Below, piece after piece: positions 1 through 9,061 of a stretch of 24,463 bases of DNA. The first letter of the stretch is position 1. Every line of letters starts with the position of its first letter. The notes beneath the pieces were generated by a model, which was not told the origin of the DNA, searched no databases, and was given only the letters and a program-made list of their open reading frames with translations. The stretch comes from an uncultured Shinella sp. Its GTDB lineage: Bacteria; Pseudomonadota; Alphaproteobacteria; Rhizobiales; Rhizobiaceae. Both the position numbers and the translations under genes were made by a program. Location of the stretch: assembly GCF_946479415.1 (NCBI RefSeq), contig NZ_CAMLFY010000064.1, positions 1 through 24,463 of the forward strand. Direction: 5' to 3'.

Positions 1-26
1 TTATTTTGCGGTAACGCGAGGGGTTC

Positions 27-146
27 ACCCCCCTCTGCCCTGCCGGGCATCTCCCTCACAAGGGGGGAGATCGGCTTGGGGCAAGGCGGTGCCACGATTC
101 AATTTCCCCCCTTGTGGGGGAGATGCCCGGCAGGCCAGAGGGGGGT
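27..146. repeat. RIME-like intergenic inverted repeat upstream of smc
   Basis: Two 44-base arms, 27-70 and 103-146, are reverse complements of each other with 3 mismatches (41/44) and are separated by 32 bases. Each arm begins or ends in C6/G6 runs and contains GCCGGGC / GCCCGGC. GC-rich palindromic elements of this kind are common between genes in Rhizobiaceae (RIME-type mosaic elements). The name is inferred from resemblance; the palindrome itself is seen directly. It ends 22 bases before the smc start codon, so it may lie in the smc leader and could fold into a long hairpin there. Confidence 0.8.
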
Positions 147-168
147 ATTCTACCCTCAAGGTCGCCGC

Positions 169-3100
169 ATGAAGTTCACCAAGCTCCGCCTGCTCGGCTT
201 CAAGTCCTTCGTCGAACCCTCCGAATTCGTCATCGAACGGGGCCTCACCGGCGTCGTTGGGCCGAATGGCTGCGGCAAGTCGAACCTCGTCGAGGCGCTG
301 CGCTGGGTAATGGGGGAGAACTCCTACAAGAACATGCGCGCGTCCGGCATGGATGACGTCATCTTCTCCGGCTCCGGCAATCGCCCCGCCCGAAACACCG
401 CCGAAGTCGGCCTCTATCTCGACAATTCCGACCGCACCGCACCCGCCGCCTTCAACGATCAGGACGAGATCCAGGTCACGCGCCGCATCGAGCGCGAGAA
501 CGGCTCGGTCTACCGCATCAATGGCAAGGAGGCGCGTGCCAAGGATGTGCAGCTGCTCTTCGCCGATGCCTCCACCGGCGCTCGCTCGCCCTCCATGGTG
601 GGGCAGGGCCGTATCGGCGAGCTCATTCAGGCAAAACCCCAGGCGCGCCGCCAGCTGCTCGAAGAGGCGGCCGGCATTTCCGGCCTGCATTCGCGTCGCC
701 ACGAGGCGGAGCTGCGCCTGCGGGCCGCCGAGACCAATCTCGAGCGGCTGGAGGATGTCACGTCGCAGCTCGAAAGCCAGATCGAGAGCCTGAAGCGCCA
801 GTCGCGCCAGGCGAACCGTTTCAAGATGCTCTCGGCCGATATCCGCCGCCACGAGGCGATGCTGTTGCATATTCGCTGGGTGCAGGCCAAGGAGGCCGAG
901 GGCGAGGCGGAAAGCCAGCTCAACCAGGCCACCTCCATCGTCGCCGAGCGGGCGAATGCGCAGATGCATGCCGCCAAGGAACAGGCCGTCGCCAGCCTGA
1001 AGCTGCCGGAACTGCGCGAGAACGAGGCGAAGCTCGCCGCCGTGCTGCAACGCCTGCAGATCGCCCGCGCGCAGCTGGAAGAGGATTCCGCCCGCCTGCT
1101 GCGCCGCCGCGATGAGCTTGGCCGCCGTTTGGCGCAGCTCGCCGAGGATATCGTCCGCGAAGAGCGCATGGTGGCCGACAATGCCGCCGTGCTGGATCGT
1201 CTGACGGCGGAGGAGGAGGAGATCGGCGAAATCCTCGCCGAGGCGGACGAGCGCGCCGAAGCCGCCCGCGAGACGATGGATGAGGCCGCTGCAAAGCTTG
1301 CGACAAGTGAAGCGGCCCTTGCCGCCGTCACCGCCGAACGGGCGGAGGCGGCTGCCGTGCGCAACCAGCTGGAAAAGGCGATCCGCGATCTCTCGGAGCG
1401 CCATTTCCGCCTCGGCCAGCAATTGGATGCACAGGCGCGCGATCTCGACGAGATGGATGCGCGCATCAATGCGCTGCCTGATCCTGAGGAGCGCCGCGCC
1501 GCCGTGCAGCTTGCCGAGGAGGCCCTGGAGGCGGCCGGCGAAATGCTGGTCGCCGTCGAGGAGGCGCTGGAGGAGGCGCGTTTTGCCGAGAGCGCCCTGC
1601 GCGCCCCCGTCGATACCGCCCGCGCGCGCTTTGCCGGGATAGAGACCGAGGCACGCACGATCAGGCGCATGCTGGAGGCCGGCGCTGCCGGTGGTTCCTC
1701 CGCGCCTGTCGTCGAGGATGTCGATGTCGACCGCGGCTATGAAACCGCGCTCGGTGCCGCGCTCGGCGACGATCTCGATTCCCCCGCCGACAGCGATGCC
1801 CCCGTGCACTGGCGCCTGTCCGGCGATGCCTCCGGCGATCCCGCTTTGCCGTCCGGCGTTACCGCCTTGATCACCCGTGTCCGTGCGCCAAAAGTCCTGC
1901 ATCGCCGGCTGGCGCAGATCGGCATTGCCGGCAGCGTCGATGCGGCGCTGGCTTTGCTGCCGCAGCTGAAGCCCGGCCAGCGTCTCGTCACCCGCGACGG
2001 CGCCGTCTTCCGCTGGGATGGCCATGTCACCGGTGCTGATGCGCCCAGTGCGGCGGCGCTGCGCCTCGAACAGAAGAACCGCCTCGCCGAACTCGAAACC
2101 GAACTGGAAGACGCCCGCACGGCGCTGGCCGAAGCCGAAGCCGATCTCGCCCGCGCCGGGGAGACTATCCGCGCGGAAACGCAGCGCCAGCAGGCCGCCC
2201 GCGAAACGCAGCGCGCCGCGACCCGCACGCTCGCCGAAGCCCGCGAGGCGCTGGAGGCCGCCGAGCGCGCCGCCGGCGATCTCATCCGCCGCCGCGCCGT
2301 GCTTGCGGAAACGCGCGTGCAGATCGAAGCGCAGGTGGAGGAGGCCGCGACCGCGCTCGAGGATGCACGCGGCGCGCTGGAGGATGCCCCCGACCTCGCC
2401 GATCTGGATTTTCGCCTGCGCAGCCACACGATGGATGTCGCCACCGACCGCGCGACGCTCGCCGAAGCCCGCGCCGCCCATGACGGCCTTGCCCGCGAAA
2501 TGGCTGACCGCAAGCGCCGCCTGATGGCGATTGCCGCCGAGCGTGAGACCTGGAAGACCCGCGCCGCCAGCGCCGAAAACCACATCGCGACCTTGCGTGA
2601 CCGTGAGGCGGAAGCGCGTGAAGAAATGGAGGAGCTGGCCGAGGCTCCCGACGAGATCGAGGACAAGCGCCGCGAACTCCTGACCGGCCTCACCAATGCC
2701 GAAGCCGCCCGCCGCGAAGCCGCCGACGCCCTGCAGGAGGCCGAAAACCGCCAGCGCGAGGCCGACCGCATCGCCGCCACCGCGCTTTCGCAGCTCGCCG
2801 AATCCCGCGAGATCAGAGGCCGCGCGGAAGAACGCCTCGTCTCGGCCCGCGAGCGCCGCGTCGAGGGCGAGGCGCGCATCCGCGAGGCGCTCTCCTGCGC
2901 ACCGCACGAGGCGCTGCGCCTCACCGGCCATCCCGCCGATGCGCCGCTGCCCGATCCACGCGAGCGCGAACGCGAACTCGACCGTCTCAAGATCGAGCGT
3001 GAACGGCTGGGCGCGGTGAACCTGCGCGCCGAGGAGGAGCAGAAGGAGCTGACGGAAAAGCTCGATGCTCTCGTTGCCGAGCGTGAGGACATCATCGAGG

Positions 3101-3633
3101 CGATCCGCAAGCTGCGCTCGGCGATCCAGAGCCTCAACCGCGAGGGCCGCGAGCGGCTGCTCGCCGCCTTCGACGTGGTCAACGTGCAGTTCCAGCGCCT
3201 GTTCACCCACCTGTTCGGCGGCGGCACGGCGGAATTGCAGCTGATCGAGAGCGACGACCCGCTCGATGCCGGGCTTGAAATCCTCGCCCGCCCGCCCGGC
3301 AAGAAGCCGCAGACGATGACGCTGCTCTCCGGCGGCGAGCAGGCGCTGACCGCCATGGCGCTGATCTTCGCCGTCTTCCTCACCAATCCCGCGCCGATCT
3401 GCGTGCTGGACGAAGTGGACGCGCCGCTCGACGACCACAATGTCGAGCGCTATTGCAACCTGATGGACGAGATGGCGGCCTCCACCGAGACCCGCTTCAT
3501 CATCATCACCCACAACCCCATCACCATGGCCCGCATGAACCGCCTCTTCGGCGTCACCATGGCCGAGCAGGGCGTGTCGCAACTGGTGTCGGTCGATCTC
3601 CAGACGGCCGAGCAGTTGCGCGAGGCGTCGTAG
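169..3633 (+). CDS. smc: Chromosome segregation protein SMC
   Basis: This is the SMC ATPase that, with ScpA and ScpB, loads on the chromosome and helps organise and segregate it. The 1154-residue product has the full family layout: Walker A GPNGCGKS at residues 31-38, a long first coiled coil rich in Ala, Glu and Arg, a hinge region around residues 505-650, a second coiled coil, the ABC signature LSGGEQ at about 1053-1058, and Walker B ending in LDEVD at 1080-1084 followed by the D-loop. The ATG at 169 is chosen because MKFTKLRLLGFKSF is the typical SMC N-terminus; the frame stays open upstream to a TTG at 76, but that extension lies inside the inverted repeat. No strong ribosome binding site is visible. 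It runs towards the MFS gene with only 5 bases between the stop codons. Confidence 0.97.
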   Translation: MKFTKLRLLGFKSFVEPSEFVIERGLTGVVGPNGCGKSNLVEALRWVMGENSYKNMRASGMDDVIFSGSGNRPARNTAEVGLYLDNSDRTAPAAFNDQDEIQVTRRIERENGSVYRINGKEARAKDVQLLFADASTGARSPSMVGQGRIGELIQAKPQARRQLLEEAAGISGLHSRRHEAELRLRAAETNLERLEDVTSQLESQIESLKRQSRQANRFKMLSADIRRHEAMLLHIRWVQAKEAEGEAESQLNQATSIVAERANAQMHAAKEQAVASLKLPELRENEAKLAAVLQRLQIARAQLEEDSARLLRRRDELGRRLAQLAEDIVREERMVADNAAVLDRLTAEEEEIGEILAEADERAEAARETMDEAAAKLATSEAALAAVTAERAEAAAVRNQLEKAIRDLSERHFRLGQQLDAQARDLDEMDARINALPDPEERRAAVQLAEEALEAAGEMLVAVEEALEEARFAESALRAPVDTARARFAGIETEARTIRRMLEAGAAGGSSAPVVEDVDVDRGYETALGAALGDDLDSPADSDAPVHWRLSGDASGDPALPSGVTALITRVRAPKVLHRRLAQIGIAGSVDAALALLPQLKPGQRLVTRDGAVFRWDGHVTGADAPSAAALRLEQKNRLAELETELEDARTALAEAEADLARAGETIRAETQRQQAARETQRAATRTLAEAREALEAAERAAGDLIRRRAVLAETRVQIEAQVEEAATALEDARGALEDAPDLADLDFRLRSHTMDVATDRATLAEARAAHDGLAREMADRKRRLMAIAAERETWKTRAASAENHIATLRDREAEAREEMEELAEAPDEIEDKRRELLTGLTNAEAARREAADALQEAENRQREADRIAATALSQLAESREIRGRAEERLVSARERRVEGEARIREALSCAPHEALRLTGHPADAPLPDPRERERELDRLKIERERLGAVNLRAEEEQKELTEKLDALVAEREDIIEAIRKLRSAIQSLNREGRERLLAAFDVVNVQFQRLFTHLFGGGTAELQLIESDDPLDAGLEILARPPGKKPQTMTLLSGGEQALTAMALIFAVFLTNPAPICVLDEVDAPLDDHNVERYCNLMDEMAASTETRFIIITHNPITMARMNRLFGVTMAEQGVSQLVSVDLQTAEQLREAS

Positions 3634-3638
3634 GTCTC

Positions 3639-4853
3639 CTAACCCTGTAGGGGTCTTGCGTCTGCCCCGACCCGAAGGCGGCGGGCGATGCGGAATACAA
3701 CGAGGGACGTATTCGCGACTGCAAGCATCAGCAAAACGTATAGCATCGTCTGGATGCCGGCAAACACGATCAAGCTGCCGGCGATCAGCGGAAAACCGAA
3801 GACGCCGATGAAGTAGGCCAGCGAGAACAACAGGAGCGATTGCGGCATGAGCCCCGCGGGCGCTTCGTTGGCGGCGAGACCGTTGATGACGGAATAGGTC
3901 AGCCCATAGCCCAGCCCCAGCATCGCCGCGGCGGCGACATAGACCAGATGGCTGGACGTGAGGGTTGCGAATACAAGGATCGAGGCCAGCGTCAGGCTGG
4001 TCAGCACCAGAAGCGAATAGAATGGATCCTTCTTCACGACATATCCGGAAAGGAACAGCCGGCTCAGGATAGCTGCGGATATGAAGCCGCTGAAGAACAG
4101 CGCGTAATCGAAGCCGTGCGCTTTGGCATAGCTTGTCTGAAAGCTGGAAAGCCCGCCGAAGATCGCACCGCCAAGACCCACCATGACGATGGAATACATG
4201 GCCGGCGAGCGCACGACCCGGCGCGCTGCGGCAAACGAGATCTTGTTGACCTGGGGCAGTATCTTGCCGGCGGCCGTCAATCGGACATGGAGCCAGAAGT
4301 AGAGTGCTCCACCGACCAGGCTGGCGATAGACGCGAATGCGAAAGCCGTCTCGATCGGCAGGGACCAGGCGCTGGCGATGCGACCGATGATCGGCCCGGT
4401 GCCGATGCCCGACATCATGGATCCTGAAAGCAGCGCGAAGAACCGGATGCGATGTTCCGGCTCGATGATCGCGGCGACCAGAATGGGGCCGAGCGTATAG
4501 AACAGGCCCCAGCCGATGCCGAGGACGAAACCGACGGTCATCAGGCCGAACCCGGCCGAGGGAACCACGGCAAATCCCAGCCCCGACGCTGCCAGAAAAA
4601 GCCCCGCGACGGACACCGCCCGGGCAGAGCCGACGGCATCGGCGATATGGCCGGACACGATGACGAGAATGACGGTGCTGACGGTCGCGGCCGAGATGAT
4701 GAGGCCGGCCAGCGCTTCGTCCCCGCCGCGCTGGCCTACCAGCATCGGGATCAGGAAAGTCACGCCATAGGCGATGGAGAGAAGAAACCCACCGATGCAC
4801 AAAACGGCGAATTCGCCGCGATCGATCTTCTTAGGTGTTGCCGAAATGGCCAT
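3639..4853 (-). CDS. Major facilitator superfamily (MFS) transporter
   Basis: A 404-residue polytopic inner-membrane protein with about 12 hydrophobic segments split into two halves by a charged central stretch near residues 190-210. The loop after the second segment carries the MFS motif-A pattern (GHIADAVGSAR, about residues 68-78), typical of drug/metabolite antiporters and sugar-efflux-type MFS members. The substrate cannot be told from the sequence. The start ATG at 4853 has AAGGA about 9 bases upstream. It is transcribed towards smc and reads into it; no hairpin separates the two stop codons. It stands alone, with no partner gene on its strand. Confidence 0.9.
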   Translation of the reverse strand: MAISATPKKIDRGEFAVLCIGGFLLSIAYGVTFLIPMLVGQRGGDEALAGLIISAATVSTVILVIVSGHIADAVGSARAVSVAGLFLAASGLGFAVVPSAGFGLMTVGFVLGIGWGLFYTLGPILVAAIIEPEHRIRFFALLSGSMMSGIGTGPIIGRIASAWSLPIETAFAFASIASLVGGALYFWLHVRLTAAGKILPQVNKISFAAARRVVRSPAMYSIVMVGLGGAIFGGLSSFQTSYAKAHGFDYALFFSGFISAAILSRLFLSGYVVKKDPFYSLLVLTSLTLASILVFATLTSSHLVYVAAAAMLGLGYGLTYSVINGLAANEAPAGLMPQSLLLFSLAYFIGVFGFPLIAGSLIVFAGIQTMLYVLLMLAVANTSLVVFRIARRLRVGADARPLQG

Positions 4854-5009
4854 GCGTCGTGTCCTTCAGGAATGTTGGCATCATGAAGAACACGTTGGAA
4901 ATTCGATAACAAGTCGTTTTCTGTTGTAAGGTAAGTAATTGAAATTTAATGATTGTATTTATGAATGTTGTGGTTTTCGCAACATGCGCAACATGTCGCG
5001 CAAGCGGTT

Positions 5010-5034
5010 GGAACAAAAGCCGGCGCAATGCGTT
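5010..5034 (+). promoter_or_regulatory. Candidate EcfG/RpoE2 general-stress promoter for the 48-aa membrane protein
   Basis: GGAAC at 5010-5014 is followed after exactly 16 bases by CGTT at 5031-5034. This is a full match to the alphaproteobacterial general-stress sigma factor consensus GGAAC-N16/17-CGTT. It lies 50 bases before the GTG start at 5084. Seen in sequence; the regulator is inferred. Confidence 0.6.
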
Positions 5035-5083
5035 TCCCGGTGCCTGCGCTGTTGCAGGCAGCTTGACTATCGGGGATCAACTC

Positions 5084-5230
5084 GTGAGCAGAGACGCACT
5101 TTACATGGTCATCGGCGCCCTCATCGTCGTGGTGGCCGGGTTTTCCTATTATGCCTATCAGCAGGAGAATAAGCCTGACGGCGTCGAAATCCGGGTGGAT
5201 GAGAAGGGGCTTTCCATCGAGGGGAATTGA
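5084..5230 (+). CDS. Small single-pass membrane protein (48 aa)
   Basis: A 48-residue protein starting MSRDALYMVIGALIVVV. Residues 6-25 form one transmembrane segment; the polar tail (about residues 26-48) is acidic and ends LSIEGN. The GTG at 5084 is preferred over the in-frame ATG at 4949 because GGGGA lies 8 bases before it and because the upstream part looks like translated intergenic DNA. Small membrane proteins of this shape occur in rhizobia without known function. A perfect EcfG-type promoter lies 50 bases upstream, which suggests induction in stress or stationary phase. It could be a regulator or stabiliser of a membrane complex, but nothing in the sequence says which. Confidence 0.75.
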   Translation: MSRDALYMVIGALIVVVAGFSYYAYQQENKPDGVEIRVDEKGLSIEGN

Positions 5231-5384
5231 CGGCGATGGCGGTCGGCCTGCCGCTTATATCGTCTTCACATAATGTTGCGGTGCCGTCCTAATTTTGACG
5301 CAGTGCGGCAAAATTCTCCTCGCGTCGCGTTTTCAAAGGGATGCAGTTCCTGTAGATTGAGAAAACGCATTTGGGGAGGCGTCG

Positions 5385-8051
5385 ATGGAGAAGTGGGTCT
5401 ATACCTTTGGAGATGGTCGTGCGGAGGGGAGTGCCGGCGATCGCAATCTTCTGGGCGGCAAGGGTGCGAACCTCGCCGAGATGTGCAATCTCGGCCTGCC
5501 GGTGCCGCCGGGTCTCACCATCGTCACCGCCGCCTGCAATCATTATTACGACAACGGCCGCGCCCTGCCGGCGGGGCTGAAGGACCAGGTCCGCGACGCG
5601 CTGCGCCAGATGGAGGTCATCACCGGCCGCGCCTTCGGCGACATGACGAAGCCGCTCCTGCTTTCCGTACGCTCCGGTGCGCGGGCCTCCATGCCGGGCA
5701 TGATGGACACGGTGCTGAACCTCGGCCTCAACGACAAGACCGTTGAAGCGCTTGGCCACGATGCCGGCGATGCGCGCTTCGCCTGGGACAGCTACCGCCG
5801 CTTCATCCAGATGTACGGCGATGTCGTCATGGGCCTCGATCACGAGGTCTTCGAGGAAATCCTCGAGGACGAGAAGGGCCGGCTCGGCCATGAGCAGGAC
5901 ACCGAACTCTCCGCCGTCGAATGGCAGCATGTCATTGCGCGCTACAAGGAGATCATCCGCGAGGAACTGGGCGAGGATTTTCCGCAGGATCCTGAGGTCC
6001 AGCTCTGGGGCGCCATCGGTGCCGTGTTCGCAAGCTGGATGAATGCGCGTGCCGTCACCTATCGCACGCTGCACAATATCCCCGCCGTCTGGGGCACCGC
6101 CGTCAATGTCCAGGCCATGGTCTTCGGCAATCTCGGCAATTCCTCGGCAACCGGCGTGGCCTTCACGCGCAATCCCTCGACGGGCGAAAACAAGCTCTAC
6201 GGCGAGTTTCTCGTCAACGCCCAGGGCGAGGATGTCGTGGCCGGCATCCGCACGCCGCAGAACATCACCGAGGAGGCGCGTCTCGCCTCGGGCTCCGACC
6301 GCCCCTCGCTGGAAAAGCTGATGCCGGAGGCTTTCGCCGAGTTCCGCGACATCTGCGACCGGCTGGAACAGCACTACCGCGACATGCAGGATCTCGAATT
6401 CACCATCGAGCGCGGCAAGCTCTGGATGCTCCAGACCCGTTCTGGCAAGCGCACCGCCAAGGCCGCGCTGAAGATCGCCGTCGAAATGGCGGAGGAAGGG
6501 CTGATCACCGAAGGCGAAGCCGTTTCGCGCATCGATCCCGCCTCGCTCGATCAGCTGCTGCACCCGACCATCGATCCGCGCGCGCGCCGCGACGTCATCG
6601 GCTCCGGCCTGCCGGCATCGCCCGGTGCCGCGACGGGCGCCATCGTCTTCACCTCGGAAGAGGCCGTGCAGGCACAGGAAGAGGGCCGCAAGGTCATCCT
6701 CGTGCGCATCGAGACGAGCCCGGAAGACATTCACGGCATGCACGCCGCCGAGGGCATTTTGACCACACGCGGCGGCATGACCAGCCACGCGGCGGTCGTG
6801 GCGCGCGGCATGGGCACCCCCTGCGTTTCCGGTGCCGGTACGCTGCGCGTCGACCTGCGCAACGAGATGCTGGTGGCGCAGGGCGTGACGCTGAAGAAGG
6901 GCGACGTCATCACCATCGACGGCTCCTCAGGCCAGGTGCTGAAGGGCGAGATCCCTATGCTTCAGCCCGAATTGTCGGGCGATTTCGGCCGCATCATGGA
7001 ATGGGCGGACCGCACGCGCCGCATGAAGGTGCGCACCAATGCCGAAACGCCGGCGGATGCCCGCGCCGCGCGCTCCTTCGGCGCGGAGGGCATCGGCCTC
7101 TGCCGCACCGAGCATATGTTCTTCGAGGGCAACCGCATCAATGTGATGCGCGAGATGATCCTCGCCGAGGACGAAGCCGGCCGCCGCGCCGCGCTGGCCA
7201 AGCTTCTGCCCATGCAGCGTTCGGACTTTGCCGAACTCTTCGAGATCATGCACGGCCTGCCCGTGACGATCCGTCTGCTCGATCCGCCGCTGCACGAGTT
7301 CCTGCCGAAGACGGACGAGGAGATCGCCGAAGTGGCGACGGCGCTTTCCATCGATGAGGCCGTGCTGCGCCACCGGGTGGATACGCTGCACGAATTCAAC
7401 CCCATGCTCGGTCATCGCGGCTGCCGCCTCGCCATTTCCTACCCGGAAATCGCCGAAATGCAGGCCCGTGCCATTTTCGAGGCGGCCGCGGAAGCTGCCA
7501 AGACAACCGGTGCCGCCGTCGAGCCCGAAATCATGGTGCCGCTGGTCGGCCTCAAGGCGGAGCTGGATTATGTGAAGGCCCGCATCGAGGCGGTCGCCAA
7601 GGCCGTCATCGATGAAAGCGGCGTGCCGATCAATTATCTCACCGGCACGATGATCGAGCTGCCGCGTGCGGCGCTGCGCGCGCATGTCATCGCCGAATCG
7701 GCCGAGTTCTTCTCCTTCGGCACCAACGACCTGACGCAGACGACCTTCGGCATCTCGCGCGACGACGCCTCGGCGTTCCTGTCGACCTATATCCAGAAGG
7801 GCATCGTCGAGCAGGACCCGTTCGTGCAGCTCGATTTCGATGGTGTGGGCGAACTCATCCGCATCGCCGCCGAGCGTGGCCGGCGCACGCGCGGCGACCT
7901 GAAGCTCGGCATCTGCGGCGAACATGGCGGCGACCCGGCCTCGATCCATTTCTGCGAGGATGCGGGGCTCGATTACGTGTCCTGTTCGCCCTTCCGCGTG
8001 CCGATCGCAAGGCTTGCCGCAGCGCAGGCCGCGTTCAACGGCAAGGGGTAA
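5385..8051 (+). CDS. ppdK: Pyruvate, phosphate dikinase
   Basis: This enzyme interconverts pyruvate, ATP and phosphate with phosphoenolpyruvate, AMP and pyrophosphate, linking glycolytic and gluconeogenic flux in the cytoplasm. The 888-residue product has the usual length. It has an N-terminal ATP-grasp region (NLLGGKGANLAEM near residues 21-33), a phosphohistidine domain with TRGGMTSHAAVVARG where the catalytic His is residue 468, and a C-terminal PEP/pyruvate barrel with GICGEHGGDP, catalytic Cys 844, and SFGTNDLTQ. The start is set by GGGGAGG at 5373-5379, six bases before the ATG. It is a single-gene unit, convergent with the small lipoprotein gene 12 bases downstream. The smc-ppdK neighbourhood is familiar from Rhizobiaceae chromosomes. 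Confidence 0.97.
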   Translation: MEKWVYTFGDGRAEGSAGDRNLLGGKGANLAEMCNLGLPVPPGLTIVTAACNHYYDNGRALPAGLKDQVRDALRQMEVITGRAFGDMTKPLLLSVRSGARASMPGMMDTVLNLGLNDKTVEALGHDAGDARFAWDSYRRFIQMYGDVVMGLDHEVFEEILEDEKGRLGHEQDTELSAVEWQHVIARYKEIIREELGEDFPQDPEVQLWGAIGAVFASWMNARAVTYRTLHNIPAVWGTAVNVQAMVFGNLGNSSATGVAFTRNPSTGENKLYGEFLVNAQGEDVVAGIRTPQNITEEARLASGSDRPSLEKLMPEAFAEFRDICDRLEQHYRDMQDLEFTIERGKLWMLQTRSGKRTAKAALKIAVEMAEEGLITEGEAVSRIDPASLDQLLHPTIDPRARRDVIGSGLPASPGAATGAIVFTSEEAVQAQEEGRKVILVRIETSPEDIHGMHAAEGILTTRGGMTSHAAVVARGMGTPCVSGAGTLRVDLRNEMLVAQGVTLKKGDVITIDGSSGQVLKGEIPMLQPELSGDFGRIMEWADRTRRMKVRTNAETPADARAARSFGAEGIGLCRTEHMFFEGNRINVMREMILAEDEAGRRAALAKLLPMQRSDFAELFEIMHGLPVTIRLLDPPLHEFLPKTDEEIAEVATALSIDEAVLRHRVDTLHEFNPMLGHRGCRLAISYPEIAEMQARAIFEAAAEAAKTTGAAVEPEIMVPLVGLKAELDYVKARIEAVAKAVIDESGVPINYLTGTMIELPRAALRAHVIAESAEFFSFGTNDLTQTTFGISRDDASAFLSTYIQKGIVEQDPFVQLDFDGVGELIRIAAERGRRTRGDLKLGICGEHGGDPASIHFCEDAGLDYVSCSPFRVPIARLAAAQAAFNGKG

Positions 8052-8063
8052 GCGCCTGAGAGA

Positions 8064-8321
8064 TCAGGGGCGCTTGCCGCGCACGTAAACGACCATCGGC
8101 CGTTCCCATAGGATCGGGTCCATGCGCGTGGCGCGGAAATCGGCGCGGCGGTCGAGATCGATGCGCTGCAGGCATTCCGCGAAGGCATCGGTGTTCGGGC
8201 GGAAACCATAGGCGCGGCATTTGTCCTCGTCATGGGCGCGCATCTCGGCGGCTGTCTGGCAGCCGGCGAGAAGAAGCGCGGTCGCGGCAAGGGCGGCGAA
8301 GCGAATCAGGGTCTTCGACAT
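8064..8321 (-). CDS. Small lipoprotein (85 aa)
   Basis: An 85-residue predicted lipoprotein. The N-terminus has a short basic start, a hydrophobic run and the lipobox LLAGC with the acylated Cys at residue 21, so it should be anchored in the membrane facing the periplasm. The mature part has two further Cys (residues 35 and 50) that could form a disulfide, and ends in a basic stretch VYVRGKRP. GGAG precedes the ATG by 7 bases. It is convergent with ppdK, 12 bases apart and with no terminator between. I do not recognise a named family; short Cys-containing lipoproteins of this kind are common in rhizobia and lack assigned functions. Confidence 0.8.
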   Translation of the reverse strand: MSKTLIRFAALAATALLLAGCQTAAEMRAHDEDKCRAYGFRPNTDAFAECLQRIDLDRRADFRATRMDPILWERPMVVYVRGKRP

Positions 8322-8442
8322 GGGAGCTCCGGAAACTGTTATGCGACAGGCCTAACGCATGTCGCTCGACAGTGTACAGAGGGATTGCAATCACGCCCGG
8401 CGTGATCGCAGATTTTCGCAGGCGCTGTCCGGAGGCCTGTCC

Positions 8443-8823
8443 TCATATGCGTTGCAGCACATCGACGAAGGCATCGGCGAACCGCTTCAGGTCGGCCGTC
8501 GTCTCGTCGGGATTTTCCACGCGGATGGCCGAGCCCTCGGCATCGAGCAGCGCGAAGACCACGCTCAGGGCGCCATCATCGCCCTTGGGCACGCGAAGGG
8601 CGGCGATGCGCAGGCAGTCTTCGGCGAGGCCGGACGCGGGAAGCTCGAAAAGATAATCGCCGCCGAGCTGCGTGGCGGCGGTCCGCACGGCCTCGGCAAA
8701 GCTCGCCTCGTCGCCGGAGAAACCGTCGAGCGACAATTCAAGTTCGAGAAGCTCCAGGGGGAGGGCGGGTTCGCCAGTCGTGATGGCGACAGGTGTGTCG
8801 GCGGCAGTTTGCGTCGGCAACAT
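8443..8823 (-). CDS. Unrecognised acidic soluble protein (126 aa)
   Basis: A 126-residue protein with no signal peptide and no membrane segment. It is strongly acidic, with repeated Leu-Glu-Leu stretches near residues 23-31, a middle part containing an isolated Cys (about residue 70), a beta-like segment around 84-92 (ALSVVFALL), and a helical C-terminus ending FADAFVDVLQRI. I do not recognise the family. The ATG at 8823 is supported by AGGAGA 5 bases upstream. The codon third positions are GC-rich like those of its neighbours, which supports real coding. It is followed by about 120 bases before the lipoprotein gene on the same strand, and its upstream region is shared with the divergent DUF1499-type gene. 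Confidence 0.7.
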   Translation of the reverse strand: MLPTQTAADTPVAITTGEPALPLELLELELSLDGFSGDEASFAEAVRTAATQLGGDYLFELPASGLAEDCLRIAALRVPKGDDGALSVVFALLDAEGSAIRVENPDETTADLKRFADAFVDVLQRI

Positions 8824-9061
8824 CGTCTTCTCCTAAATCAAGTCCAGCAAACGCGCGAAACGCGATTTCGTTCGCTCGCGCGTCAAGAAAGTACCCCCGT
8901 TTATGAACCGTCGTTAACGAGCGTGGCAAATTTACGGCACGCAAGGTTTTTTGGGCGGTGCGCATCCGAAAACCACCGCTGATGCCGGACATGACGCCAA
9001 TGGAAAAATCAGCCGCCCTGCGCTAGGGAAGAGAGACGGCAGATGCATATCGGGTGAGGCC

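Noticed and set aside
76..168. A TTG-initiated extension of smc by 31 residues
   Set aside because: The extension translates the inverted repeat and the conserved SMC N-terminus starts at the ATG at 169.
25..4800. A 1591-codon open frame on the minus strand spanning smc and part of the MFS gene
   Set aside because: It is antisense to two clear genes. GC-rich third positions suppress stops in the opposite frame, and the translation is a low-complexity mix of Gly, Ala, Arg, Leu with no domain.
5227..5260. TTGACG and TTATAT upstream of ppdK as a promoter
   Set aside because: The spacing of 22 bases is too long for a sigma70 promoter.
5289..6788. A 499-codon minus-strand frame inside ppdK
   Set aside because: Antisense shadow of ppdK, with the His/Asp/Gly-rich composition typical of such shadows and no ribosome binding site.
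8824..8950. CTTGAC on the minus strand upstream of the acidic protein gene
   Set aside because: The -35 box is perfect, but 17 bases later the sequence is CGCGTT, which does not fit a housekeeping -10 box.
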